From Nocardioides sp. (GTDB lineage: Bacteria > Actinomycetota > Actinomycetes > Propionibacteriales > Nocardioidaceae): a DNA stretch of 64,000 nt. The notes under the pieces were generated by a model that was given only the letters and a program-made list of their open reading frames with translations, had not been told where the DNA came from and ran no database searches. Position numbers and translations under genes: made by a program. Positions 6,324 through 15,225 of the stretch are shown piece after piece. Each line of letters begins with the position of its first letter. Positions within the stretch are counted from its first letter, which is position 1. Location: the NCBI GenBank assembly GCA_037045645.1, contig JBAOIH010000001.1, forward strand, positions 1,774,001 through 1,838,000. The letters are read 5' to 3'.

Positions 6324-7335
6324 AGAAAGAGGTCGCCGAACTGCGGCGGGCGAACGAGATCTTGAAGAGCGCTTCGGCTTTCTTCGCGGCGGAGCTCGAC
6401 CGCCCCAACAGGTTCTGATCGACTACATCGAGGACCACAAGGTGGAGTTCGGGGTCGAGCCGATCTGCCGCGTGCTCAGTGAGCACGGGATCAAGATCGC
6501 TCCGTCCACCTACTACGAGGCTCGCTCACGCCGGCCTTCCAAGCAGCAGATCCGCGACGCGGAGCTGGTCGAGATCATGGTCGCCGAGCGCAACCGGCAG
6601 AAGCTGGTCGCGCGGTTTGGTGCACGCAAGATGTGGCTGCACCTGCGCGGACGGGGCCATGACGTCGCTCGATGCACCGTCGAGCGGCTCTACCGTGAAC
6701 AACGCTGGGTCGGGGCGCTACGTCTGAAGAAGTTCCGGACCACCATCGGCGACCCGGCCGCCGAGCGACCACTGGACCTGGTCGATCGGCAGTTCTGGGC
6801 GAGCAGGCCCAACCAGCTATGGGTCGCCGACTTCACATATGTCGCGACCTGGTCAGGCACTGTCTACGTCGCCTTCATCTTCGACGTCTTCAGCCGTCGG
6901 ATCGTGGGCTGGCGGGCCGCCACGCGGATGACGACCGACCTGGTGCTCGACACCCTTGAGCATGCGATCTGGACCCGCCAGCAGGCCGGTGTCACCGACC
7001 TTTCCGGCCTCATCCATCACACCGATGCAGGGTCTCAATACGTCAGCTTTGCCTTCACCCAGCGCCTCGTCGACGAGGGGGTCGACCCCTCAGTCGGGTC
7101 GGTTGGCGATGCCTATGACAACGCCCTCGCCGAGTCCCAGATCGGGCTCTACAAAGCCGAACTCATACGTCCTGAAGGTCCCTGGCGCGGCGTCGAACAC
7201 GTCGAACTAGAGACCCTGAACTGGGTCGACTTCTTCAACAACGAGCGCCCTCACGAGGCGCTCTCCGACCTCACGCCCATGGCGGCCGAGGAACTGCACT
7301 ACGCTGCAAGAAACGAGCTCACGCCAACCGGCTGA
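6274..7335 (+). CDS. IS3-family transposase OrfB (DDE integrase)
   Basis: The conserved part begins near 6414 (LIDYIEDHKVEFGVEPICRV); residues before this are an out-of-frame overlap with orfA. It contains the HTH_21 region and the rve catalytic core: first Asp in WVADFTYVATW, second in GLIHHTDAGSQY, and the Glu in NALAESQIGLYKAE, all three present. Thus OrfB looks intact. It ends NNERPHEALSDLTP as in the IS3/IS51/IS407 subgroups. OrfB is normally made as the OrfAB fusion by -1 frameshifting near the AACAGG at about 6410. Confidence 0.88.
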   Translation: MSASASPARRSLRSRREERGRRTAAGERDLEERFGFLRGGARPPQQVLIDYIEDHKVEFGVEPICRVLSEHGIKIAPSTYYEARSRRPSKQQIRDAELVEIMVAERNRQKLVARFGARKMWLHLRGRGHDVARCTVERLYREQRWVGALRLKKFRTTIGDPAAERPLDLVDRQFWASRPNQLWVADFTYVATWSGTVYVAFIFDVFSRRIVGWRAATRMTTDLVLDTLEHAIWTRQQAGVTDLSGLIHHTDAGSQYVSFAFTQRLVDEGVDPSVGSVGDAYDNALAESQIGLYKAELIRPEGPWRGVEHVELETLNWVDFFNNERPHEALSDLTPMAAEELHYAARNELTPTG

Positions 7336-7396
7336 GCCACCAAACCCAGCCTCCGGACTCGCCGGGGCGGTTCACTTGGAGTGAGGGTTGAAAAAG

Positions 7397-7648
7397 TCAG
7401 CGTGTGACTTGCGGGACTTCCTCTGTCAGTAACCAATGGACCCCACGAAGCCCAGGGAGCGCGAGCGCATCACGACGATCTTCAGGCGTGAGCGAACCTC
7501 GCTGAACACTGGAGGCGACAACCTCTTCGCCTAGTAACGCAAAATTCCGACCTTTGGCCATTACGTCCCAAGAATGCTGAAGAAACTCGGGCTGGAACTT
7601 CCGTTCCCGAACCCAGAGCCGTCGGGCGAATACTTCAACAGGTGTCAT
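7397..7648 (-). CDS. Candidate immunity protein for the EndoU-like toxin
   Basis: An 83-residue protein starting MTPVEVFARRLWVRERKFQP. Its ATG overlaps the stop of the toxin gene (ATGA at 7648-7645), the strict coupling common for toxin-immunity pairs. No family is recognised. Two amphipathic helices (DVMAKGRNFALLGEEVVAS and PEDRRDALALPGL) are predicted from the sequence. An in-frame ATG upstream inside the toxin gene is less likely. The function is inferred only from place, size and coupling. Confidence 0.55.
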   Translation of the reverse strand: MTPVEVFARRLWVRERKFQPEFLQHSWDVMAKGRNFALLGEEVVASSVQRGSLTPEDRRDALALPGLRGVHWLLTEEVPQVTR

Positions 7649-8343
7649 CGGTTCCAGTCTACCGCTCGTTGTGGGTGTGCGGTGCTGATGGACCACCGAT
7701 TGCCGTGCTCCCTCCGTACGTATGCGGCTCCTTCGACGCCATTGAACGCGCCGTACAGGACAAACCCGTTACGTGTTGGGCGGCCCCAGGTCGGGTGATC
7801 TGTTATGCCGTGCACCCACTGCATGACCTCGGGGACGCCCCAGCCTTCGGGGAACTCGTCCGACTTGATGCCCAGCCCGAAGCGGTGGTAACCGTGACCA
7901 CCAGGTGTGCCGTCCCCGTCGAGGAGCACTTCGGCCTGGTCCTCGGTGAAAGCGTCAATCTCGCTGCGCTTGACTGGTGGTCGCCAGCCGTTGAACTCTG
8001 GGAACTCATCTGGACCCTCGGGGCCCAGCAGACCTCGGCGTGCAGGAGGCTCGCCTCCGCGTCCGCCGCCAGCGTGACCAGCCGCAGTCGGCGGCCGACT
8101 GGATCCGCCACCAGACTTTCCCGCGTTGGCGCTCGCTCTCGCCGGAGACTTGCGGGTTGAGTTGGTGACGTACCCGTACCGCTGCAGCAGTTCGCGCGCC
8201 ATGGCGGGGTCGCCGTCGTAGAGATCGTCGACTTGGTCGTAGATCGCTTGGGGTCGGAGCCGGACCTGGCCCTTGTTGGCGGTGCCCCAGGTTGAGCGGC
8301 GGCTGGTGCCGTAGCGGGTGGCTTTGACTCTTCGGCCGTCCAC
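7645..8343 (-). CDS. EndoU-like nuclease toxin (predicted)
   Basis: A 232-residue protein in three parts: a basic N-terminus (1-60), a disordered S/G/P/R linker (61-110), and a C-terminal domain (130-230) that follows the bacterial EndoU pattern: GD-x-x-x-GGH (143-150), IKSDEFPEGW (159-168) with a basic residue before F-P-x-x-W, a helix, G-F-V-L-Y-G...G-V, and the closing S-x-S-TAHP (218-224). EndoU toxins of CDI and MafB systems are RNases, several acting on tRNA. A tail toxin on a linker is usual for polymorphic toxins. It lacks its own delivery domain, unlike the MuF toxin at 13116. The first start is GTG 8343; the frame is open back to the primase stop at 8407. Confidence 0.6.
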   Translation of the reverse strand: MDGRRVKATRYGTSRRSTWGTANKGQVRLRPQAIYDQVDDLYDGDPAMARELLQRYGYVTNSTRKSPARASANAGKSGGGSSRPPTAAGHAGGGRGGEPPARRGLLGPEGPDEFPEFNGWRPPVKRSEIDAFTEDQAEVLLDGDGTPGGHGYHRFGLGIKSDEFPEGWGVPEVMQWVHGITDHPTWGRPTRNGFVLYGAFNGVEGAAYVRREHGNRWSISTAHPQRAVDWNR

Positions 8344-8406
8344 CCAGGCGCTGTAGGCGGTGGTCCCGCCCCGCTTGGAGGTGACACCGTGCCCGGCATT
8401 GATGAC

Positions 8407-10741
8407 CTATCGACCCGTGAATGTCTTGTCAGCCCACGGTCGATGACCTCTCGACGCCAACCACACGTTGAAGTGCTCAAGTAGGTCGCTGGTCGACACG
8501 TGCGCGCTAGCCTCGAATACCAAGTGCTCGTCGAGGTACGCCAGCACCAGATCGTTCTCTCCGCGCCAGTCTCGCGTCTCAGCCTTCACGCTGATGGGCT
8601 GGTCGGGCATCGCTCGATCAGCGGCGTACCAGCGCTTCGCGCCCTCGACCAGCCATGCCAGCACGGCCTCGTGCTGCCCCTCGCGGCCTGCCTGTAGTCG
8701 GTCGCGCAACCTGGGGTCTCCGCAGCGCTCCCCCGCCGACTCTTCTACGCTCCCAGTCGCCTTGAAGGTGTAGGGGAAGCGCAGCAGCGCGAGCCGTCGC
8801 CAGGTGCCGTTGTCGGTCTCCTCGATGTCGGGGCGATAGTTCGTCGACAACACAAGGGCGTGCGTCGCGTCCCACTCGACCTCGTCCTGCCGGATGTAGC
8901 GAGCCCGCATCTGGGGGGTCCCGACGGCCTGCTTAAGCCGGACCGTCGAGAGGCGCCGTGCCTCCGGCGTCTCCTCAACCACGGCCAACCGGGCACCTCG
9001 GAACACCATTAGTTCCGTGGGGTGTTGGCTGGCATCGCCCATCAAAGCCCGGTGGCTGACGGTGACGTAGAACTCTCCGAGAGCACCGCGAATCCCTGCC
9101 ATCAGCGTGGTCTTGCCGTTGGCGCCACCGCCGACCTGAACGACCAGCAAGTCATCTGGCGTCATGTGACCCGTCGCGGCCTGGCCCAACCGGAGTTGAT
9201 ACCAGTCGCGAGCATCTTCTGGCACCGCGCCAAGGGCTGCTGCCCAGTCCGGATGAGAAGCACCCGGCTTGTAATCCACCGGGGTCAGCTTGGTGAGGCG
9301 GAGATCCGGATCATGCGGAAGCAACCGGCCGGTGGCGAGGTCGACGACGCCGTTGCCGACGTTCAGAAGATCCGGGCGGCTGTCGAAGTCGCTAGGGTCC
9401 GTCAACACGCCCTCAACGCCTGTCGCCAGGCGAAACAGCGCACCGATCCGTGATGCGCTGAGTGTGCCTCGCCAGCCGTCGACATGCGCCTTGTCGCCGT
9501 TGCCCTCGGCAAGGGCCACAGCCGCGGCTGCGTGTCGTTCTAGGAGGTACTCCCGCACCGCGTCAGTGGGTTCCTTGTCCACACAAGTCAGCCAACGTCT
9601 TCCGTCCCAACGGAGCCACCCCATGCCTTTGGCCCAGAGGTATCGGCCAGCAAAGACATCTCGGGCCACGGTCTCAGATAGTCGCGCGTCCGTGAAACCA
9701 TCACCCGCGCGGGCAGGGGGCGTGCCGCTGCCAGTTGGCTTAGAGAAAGCGGAGGACGCAGTAGCCTCAGCGGACGGGTTGTGCATCTGGCAGTCGGTGT
9801 CACCTGCAGCGTTGGTGATCGCCCACGCGACCACGCCCAGCCAGTCAGTGCCACCCTCGGGTTTGATACGCGAAAGCTCCACCTCGAGCGCGTCCAGGTC
9901 GGCCGCGGTGCAGCACCCTGCCCGCACCAGCTCAGCGCAGCACATCGCTGACCTGACCGCCCACGCGTGCCGCCCATTCTTGACACTCCCGGGGACCACG
10001 TCGCGCGTCTCGGCCAACATGCCAGCCACCGCGGCGCGTCCGTACTTGCAGGGGTGGGCTGGCAGTTCAGCATGTTCGGTCAGAAACTCATCCACGCTAG
10101 CCAACGGCGCCGCCGGGCGCCCTGCGTCTAGCGTCGACCGGGCACCAGCTCCAAGCAGCGCCGCAACCAAGTCTGGGTCCGGTTCGGCGCCCGCCAGTGC
10201 GGCCAAATCCAGCGGCACGCTCACTTGATAGTCGGCGTTCGGATACTTCGGCCGCCTCGAACCGGATAGGTAGACCAGCAGGCGCCCACCGCCTTGGGGG
10301 GTGCCCCCCGCGTAGTCGCCGACATGACCAGCCAAGGTGGTTAGCGGTGAGATCTTGGCCAACCCCGTCGACGGGACGAAGTAGTGCCAACCGCCAGACG
10401 GTGTGATGTTGCCCCGAAGGACTTGCAGGGCGGCAGGTTGTCCACGCTGCCGCCGTCTTTGATGTCCACGTCGACGACGTCGACACCGTGACCGGCCACC
10501 ATGGCCAGCACGTCGACCCCGGGCCGGAAGCCGTCAAGGTCGCACTCGGCAGCCGTGATCAGCGACCATCCGCGTGGAGGGAACACGTCGCGGCAGTCCG
10601 GCCGGTCTGGGTGAGATGGTCATAGTGCGCCGATTGCGGCGGGAATGGTCGTCCGTAGTTCAAATTCGGGCGGCACACGACGACCGGAATGCCGTAGCTC
10701 ACCAGCTCTCGCGCCAGCTCGAGCGGGGTCCTGACGGTCAT
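8407..10741 (-). pseudogene. P4-type phage primase/helicase, two frameshifts
   Basis: The N-terminal primase-polymerase domain starts MTVRTPLELARELVSYGIPV at 10741 and has its metal site VVDVDIKDGGS; the middle reads SGGWHYFVPSTGLAKISPL; the C-terminal D5/SF3 helicase has Walker A GGGANGKTT and Walker B LAVVEET. Together they replicate phage or plasmid DNA. The frame slips by one base near 10595-10615 and again near 10425-10433. The frame ends with TAG at 8407, earlier than expected since the frame stays open afterwards into the EndoU-like gene. The ATG overlaps the stop of the upstream Cys-rich gene. Confidence 0.85.
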
Positions 10742-11115
10742 CTGATGACCTCCCGTGCTGCGCAGTTCCCACATAGACCGAATGCGACGAGGAACCGAGG
10801 GGCGCCGACCAGACAGACTTCAATCGGGTCTGCGTACTCTCCGCAACGGTCGCACCGGCAATCCTCCGCGGTTCCCGACAAGTCCAATTCGCCGCCTGCG
10901 CAAGACACGCAGACGGCACGGTCTGAGTGCCAAAGGGCGACTAGGTGCGGCCCCTCATGTCCGCAGTAGGTCAAGTCCCCGCTCACGAGGTCGGTATCGA
11001 GACTGGCCAACTGCCAGCGCAACCAGAACGAGGGCTCGTGATTCTGCCGCACCCTGGGATCCTCGATACCCGGCACAGTTGCTGCCGCGCGAACCATTGC
11101 CTCAAACAAGCTCAT
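10738..11115 (-). CDS. Cys-rich prophage protein, putative zinc-binding
   Basis: A 125-residue protein with three cysteine pairs in the C-terminal half: CVSCAGGELDL, CRCDRCGEYAD and CGNCAA, consistent with two zinc ribbons. Proteins of this type lie just before primase genes in actinobacterial phages and integrated elements, and may help bind DNA during replication; this is inferred from context. Its stop overlaps the primase ATG (ATGA). GGGGTGG lies just upstream of the ATG. Confidence 0.6.
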   Translation of the reverse strand: MSLFEAMVRAAATVPGIEDPRVRQNHEPSFWLRWQLASLDTDLVSGDLTYCGHEGPHLVALWHSDRAVCVSCAGGELDLSGTAEDCRCDRCGEYADPIEVCLVGAPRFLVAFGLCGNCAAREVIR

Positions 11116-12101
11116 GCCACCACCCCGACAGCAGCATCAGCACGAGCCAGCAGGCCCGGCGCCCCACTGGACCAGACAGCAACCGCATTGGACAACCCGC
11201 CTGAAACGCCCGACCCGCTGCCCGATTGGGTGGCGGGGCTTCTTGGCATTTCGGGGCAATCGACCGCGACTTCAGGTGGTCGGAGTCGTAGTCCCACAGC
11301 TGGGTGAGCGCGAGACCGTGCCCGGCCGCGACACCGCCGCCGGCGACGCCCTGCGGCGGGACCGCGGGGGCGACGTTGGCGATGGCAAGGCAGGACTCGT
11401 GCACGAAGTACGACTCGCCCTCCTCCAGCGCGTCGAGCTCGACGACAAGGAATCCGGACAGCTTCGTGACGACCCCGTCGCGCAGCGCCTCGGGCACACC
11501 GGAAGTGTCGAGTCGAGAAGCTTGTCGTGATCGCGGATCGCCTCGGCCACCGCAGACCCCGACCAGCCAGAAGCGGCCCGTCAGCGGGACATGTGCATCC
11601 TGGAAGATCTTCCGGGCACGCGACGCAACCTTGCGGGGATCAGACTTCTTCGCCGCGGCTGCGGTGGCGGTGCCGGCATTGGGGTCATAGGTGACCTCGT
11701 AGACGTAGTCGGCGGCACCGAGCTCGTCGACGACGAGGTCCTCGTACCAGTCCAGCAGTGCCTGCACCTGCGGCGCCTGCACGTCGCGGGAGTAGTCGAT
11801 CTCGTCGAGGGTGTATTCCTCGGGAGAGAGTTCGACTGCGGAGTACGGGTGCTTGTCCAGCTTGATCTGGATCTTGGTCTGGACGAGGCGGTCGTAGGTG
11901 ATCGCGTTGTTGTTGCGCCATCCCTTGTCGCGGGCCCGCAGCACCGGGGGGCGCTTGACGTTGATGACGTCACCCTCCGCGCCCTTGAAGTCGGCGATGG
12001 TGTACTTGGTGGTGAACAGCCCGGGGGCCTTCACCGTGCGGCGGAGAAGGGCCAGCGCGTTCTGCGCGAACTTGGTGCCCTTCTGGAAGACGTTCGCCAT
12101 G
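11102..12101 (-). pseudogene. Major capsid protein, truncated and fused to foreign sequence
   Basis: Start MANVFQKGTKFAQNALALL (AAGGAG upstream) with a P22-coat/gene-5-like fold: FTTKYTIADFKGAEGDVINV, RARDKGWRNNNAITYDRLV, then VQTKIQIKLDKHPYSAVELS. Two offset frame slips (about 11552 and 11514) scramble about 14 residues where AEAIRDHDKLL is expected. After TQLWDYDSDHLKSRSI (about 11255) homology stops and a Cys/Pro/Arg-rich sequence runs to 11102. The capsid C-terminus is lost, probably by a deletion joining the head module to the replication module. The last 14 nt overlap the next gene, so the tail may be the true end of a lost replication gene. Confidence 0.8.
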
Positions 12102-12163
12102 GTGGCTACTCCTTCTGTTGAGTGGATAACCGCAGCCACCACTTGGCGGGTGGGCGGCGTGGA

Positions 12164-12682
12164 TCAGCGTCCGAGGACCGCCTTGGCGACCTCGTCGGGC
12201 GACAGTTCGTCGCTGGTCGACACCTGGGTGCCGGTGTTGCCCTGCCCGTCTGCGGGTGGGGCGATGGCGGGCTTGAGCCCGGCCGCGATCAACTCGTCGG
12301 CGTGGGCTTCGAAGTCCTCCTTGGAGGATCCGCGCAGCAGGGACGCGGTCAGGCCCTTGGCTTTGGCGACCTCGTCACGCACTCGCAGTTGCTCGGCCTG
12401 GGCGTCGTGCTCGTCGACCTTGGCATTGAACCCATCGCGCTCCTTGGCCGTGGCCGCGAGCTGGTCTTGCAGCTTTTGGACCTCGGTCTTGGAGGCGGCG
12501 TCGAGCTCGTCGAACCGCTTCGCCTTGTCTTGCAACGCGGTCAGCTGGTCGGCTGGCGTGATGGCGGCCTTGAGCTTGGCGATCTGGTCCTTCTGCGCGG
12601 CCAGCGTCTTCACCAGGGGGTGATCGTCAGGCAGCGTGATCGGGTTGCTGTTGTTGCTGGTGTCCGGCGTTTCGTCGGGCAT
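12164..12682 (-). CDS. Phage capsid scaffolding protein
   Basis: A 172-residue protein between MuF and capsid, the usual place of a scaffold. It has a disordered N-terminus, a long coiled coil (DQIAKLKAAITPADQLTAL through KLQDQLAATAKERDGF), a helix DEVAKAKGLTASLLRGSSKE common to phage scaffolds, and a disordered end. Scaffolds guide coat assembly and are removed from the mature head. The start at 12682 is chosen because GGGAG lies 6 nt upstream; ATG codons further out (12694, 12790) lack this. Confidence 0.8.
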   Translation of the reverse strand: MPDETPDTSNNSNPITLPDDHPLVKTLAAQKDQIAKLKAAITPADQLTALQDKAKRFDELDAASKTEVQKLQDQLAATAKERDGFNAKVDEHDAQAEQLRVRDEVAKAKGLTASLLRGSSKEDFEAHADELIAAGLKPAIAPPADGQGNTGTQVSTSDELSPDEVAKAVLGR

Positions 12683-12788
12683 GAGTGCTCCCATTTCGGG
12701 TGTGAAGGGGTCACCGTCACGACCGTTTGCCGTGCGGTGCCGCCCAGCCCGGGGAAAGCGAGGCTGGGAAGAACGAGAGTGAAATGAC

Positions 12789-12816
12789 AAACACCCCGCC
12801 GAGAGACGGGGTGTTT
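12789..12816 (-). terminator. Hairpin after the candidate MuF immunity gene
   Basis: AAACACCCCG (12789-12798) and CGGGGTGTTT (12807-12816) form a 10-bp stem with an 8-nt loop. The stem ends in A/T pairs on both sides, so it could stop transcription in either direction. It separates the MuF/immunity genes from scaffold and capsid. Confidence 0.75.
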
Positions 12817-12832
12817 GAACGGAGGGAATGGC

Positions 12833-13099
12833 CTAGGAGGCCAGCGGCTCAGTTATGCGAACCGCCTTGAGGCCCTCGCCTAGGTCGGCCAGCAGTACCG
12901 GGTCGCAGTGTTCCAGCGCGGCGTCAAACAAGTCGCGGGGGACTTCGATGCCATTCCGGATGGCCCGACCCAGGCCCATCTTGATCACGAATGCTTCCTG
13001 CCCCTCTGCCACGAGTTGATCGGCCAGGGCTCGCTGCTCGGACGTGCGCACCGAGGCAACCAGCGCGTTGAGCGCCAGGGCGGTCTGCGTCTCGTCCAT
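12833..13099 (-). CDS. Candidate immunity protein for the MuF toxin
   Basis: An 88-residue all-helical protein starting MDETQTALALNALVASVRTS, with a central RALADQLVAEGQEAFVIKM and a closing acidic part DLFDAALEHCDPVLLADLG. It starts 16 bp after the MuF-toxin gene, on the same strand, before a terminator. In MuF polymorphic toxin loci of temperate phages the gene after the toxin often encodes immunity. No family was recognised, so the call rests on position and size. Confidence 0.5.
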   Translation of the reverse strand: MDETQTALALNALVASVRTSEQRALADQLVAEGQEAFVIKMGLGRAIRNGIEVPRDLFDAALEHCDPVLLADLGEGLKAVRITEPLAS

Positions 13100-13115
13100 G
13101 CGGGCAATCTTAGCT

Positions 13116-14301
13116 CTACGCGATGGGGTACGAGTTGAAGATGTACCACTGGCCACCTTCATCCCTCGACACGACGAGACGGATCCGCTTCTTCCGATAG
13201 TTGCCGATGATGATCCGGTCGTTCGGTCCATCGACCACGTCGACCTCGGGCTTGGTGGCCACGTAGGCGATTGCGCGCATGACTTCGTCAGGAAGCCAGT
13301 TGGCGAAATAGGTGTGTGATCGCTTGTTGCCAGGAATAGTCGGGTAGTGCGGAGCGAGTTTGGAATGCCCGCCCTTGCCCTTGCTGGTGCCGTACAGAAT
13401 GTACGACCAGCGCTCGGGCGATATCGGCGTTATGTCTGTAGGCCACATCGGCGCTGGGGGCACGTTGAAGATGGGGGTGTCTTCGGCTGGCAGAAGTTTC
13501 CCGCCCGGGCCGACAGTGGAGTGTTTACGCCAGGTGAGGAGTGGCCCGAGTTCGCCGTGGTCGCGGATGAGGATGTCTTGGTAGTCCACGACCTTGCCGT
13601 CTGGCATCGCCACGGCGCGGCCAGCCCGGTTGGCATCGCCAAACTTGTCGCCCACCTCGTAATGCATCTGCTCGAGCAGGTCGGCGTTGAGGACCTCGCC
13701 GGGGTCGATGTCACCGAGGATTGGTGCGACCGAGCAGTCGCAACCGGGGTGCATGGGACAGGACGCCGACTCGGTAGCGCTGAGTGGAGGCGACCACGCA
13801 CAGGGCACAGTTTTCGGCGCCGGTGAGTGCGCGGCGGTAGAACTTCACCTTGGACCGGGTCAGCGTGGCTTGCTCTTGGTGCTGCTTCGCCAGCTGAATG
13901 TCAGTCTCGATGAGGGAGACCAGGCGGACCATGCCGGCGTCGATCGCCGTGTCGAGCGCATTGCCCTTGGCCAAGGCGCGCCACGTCTGCTGGAAGGGCC
14001 TGGCGTACACGACTTCGTCGGGCACCCCACGGAGCGAGCCGAGCAGGGCAGGGTCGATGCCTTGGGGCGTCTGGTTGGTGAGTTTGGACAGGTAGACGTC
14101 GGTCAGTTGTGCAGTCGTCGCCCTGCCGGCGATCAGTTGCGGGATGACCAGGTGAAGGAACGCGTCGACGTCGGTGCGGTGGTAGGTGCCGCGGCTGGTC
14201 CAGGCCCGCAGGGAAGTCGCCACCAATCGGCGCCGGAGATCCGCAACAAGTCGCTGGTAGTTGCGGATCGTGTGGATCTGCTGGTCCATGCCGTTGGGCA
14301 C
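13116..14301 (-). pseudogene. MuF-type minor head protein with C-terminal EndoU-like toxin domain, frameshifted
   Basis: The first frame (start 14301) is an SPP1 gp7/MuF head protein ending TGAENCALCVVASTQRYRV. The family continues with H-P-G-C-D-C, and MHPGCDCSVAPIL is present one frame away after a slip near 13756. The C-terminus after about 13560 carries a toxin-like domain: GGHSKLAPHYPTIPG, KRSHTYFANWLPDEVM, a helix and the closing FNSYPIA, the same layout as the EndoU-like protein at 7645. MuF proteins enter the head with the portal, so a fused toxin could be carried in the virion. With one base restored the gene would be whole. Confidence 0.75.
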
Positions 14302-14316
14302 GTCGCGGCGTCCCGG

Positions 14317-15216
14317 CTACGCGGCGGCTTCGCCGCTGCCACTCGCCAACGTGTCCGGTGTGACAGGGGCTGCCAGCGCCGCAGTGAGCGCTTCGGTCGC
14401 GAGCTCGGATTCGGCCTGGCGGATCTGCTCGGGTGACCAGCCGAGGATCTCGCGCATGATCGTCTTCGCGGCCATTCCGGTGCCCTTGGCCTGCACGGCG
14501 GCGGCGTACTGCTCTGAGAGCGACACCAGTGCGGGTGGGGCGAAGTTGACCTCGACGGTGGTGGCGTCCAGGTCGTAGCCCTCGGCCTTGAGCGCCAGCA
14601 CCATCGCCATGGACGCGGCGGGTGCGATGTCGTCGATCTCGTCTTGGGCCAACGAGATGTGGCCCTCCTTGGCGGACGCGGCCCCTTCGGCGGACTGGTT
14701 CGCGCCCTCGGGGATGAACACGCTCAGCGGGGTCATCGTCACGGCGGCAAAATCGCGGCGGTCCGCCTTCTCGCCCTCCAGCAGGGGGCGGATGTCGGTC
14801 TGTTCAGATTCCCACACGTCGATGCCCTCGGGCAGGTCCCACAGGGCACCGGGGGCAGGTTCGAAGATGCGAGCCCAGTCGATGTCGTTGCCGTCGGCGT
14901 CCTTCTCCGGCAGGTCACCCTTGAGGCCGCGCTGCTTGAACGCCTGCATCGCGGTCACCACGAGCCGTTGGAGTTTGCCGTGGTTGATCCCGTCGATCAC
15001 GTCGAGGTGGGGCTCTATGAAACCGAGACCGTCGGGCCGCTCGAGCACAATCACTGGCAGAGCGTCGGCGTATGACACTGGCTCGCCGTCAGGCTGCCAG
15101 ACCGCTGACTCGTCGATCTCTTTGGGGGGTGTCGCTCGGTACACTGTGAAAGTCGCCAGCCAGCGAACTCTTGGCCGCCTCGGTTCCCACGCCGGGGCGG
15201 CTTTTGTTGGCGTCAA
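14317..15216 (-). pseudogene. Phage portal protein, C-terminal part
   Basis: From about residue 45 the 299-residue frame matches the second half of siphophage portal proteins: YADALPVIVLERPDGLGFIE, NHGKLQRLVVTAMQAFKQRG, then MTPLSVFIPEGANQ and the stem/crown helices, ending GWSPEQIRQAESELATEAL. The first ~40 residues (MTPTKAAPAWEPRRPRV) do not belong, so about half of the portal is lost at a junction near 15150. Portals are the dodecamers through which DNA enters the head. It overlaps nothing and ends 15 bp before the MuF gene. Confidence 0.75.
15174..15201 (+). terminator. GC-rich hairpin between excisionase-like gene and portal remnant
   Basis: GCCGCC (15174-15179) pairs with GGCGGC (15196-15201), followed by TTTTGTTGG on the plus strand. 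As an intrinsic terminator it works for plus-strand transcripts; for the minus-strand genes it would be at best a weak stop. Confidence 0.4.
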
Positions 15217-15225
15217 GCAACGCGC

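Larger units (their letters stand above)
6045..7374 (+). mobile_element. IS3-family insertion sequence (1330 bp)
   Basis: Terminal inverted repeats are TGAACCGCCCCGGC (6045-6058) and, on the other strand, the same 14 bases ending at 7374. The match then continues, after two mismatched bases, with GTCCGGAG. Inside are orfA (helix-turn-helix) and orfB (DDE integrase) in overlapping frames. No 3-bp target duplication is evident (AGT on the left, CTT on the right), so the flanks may have been rearranged after insertion. Confidence 0.9.
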
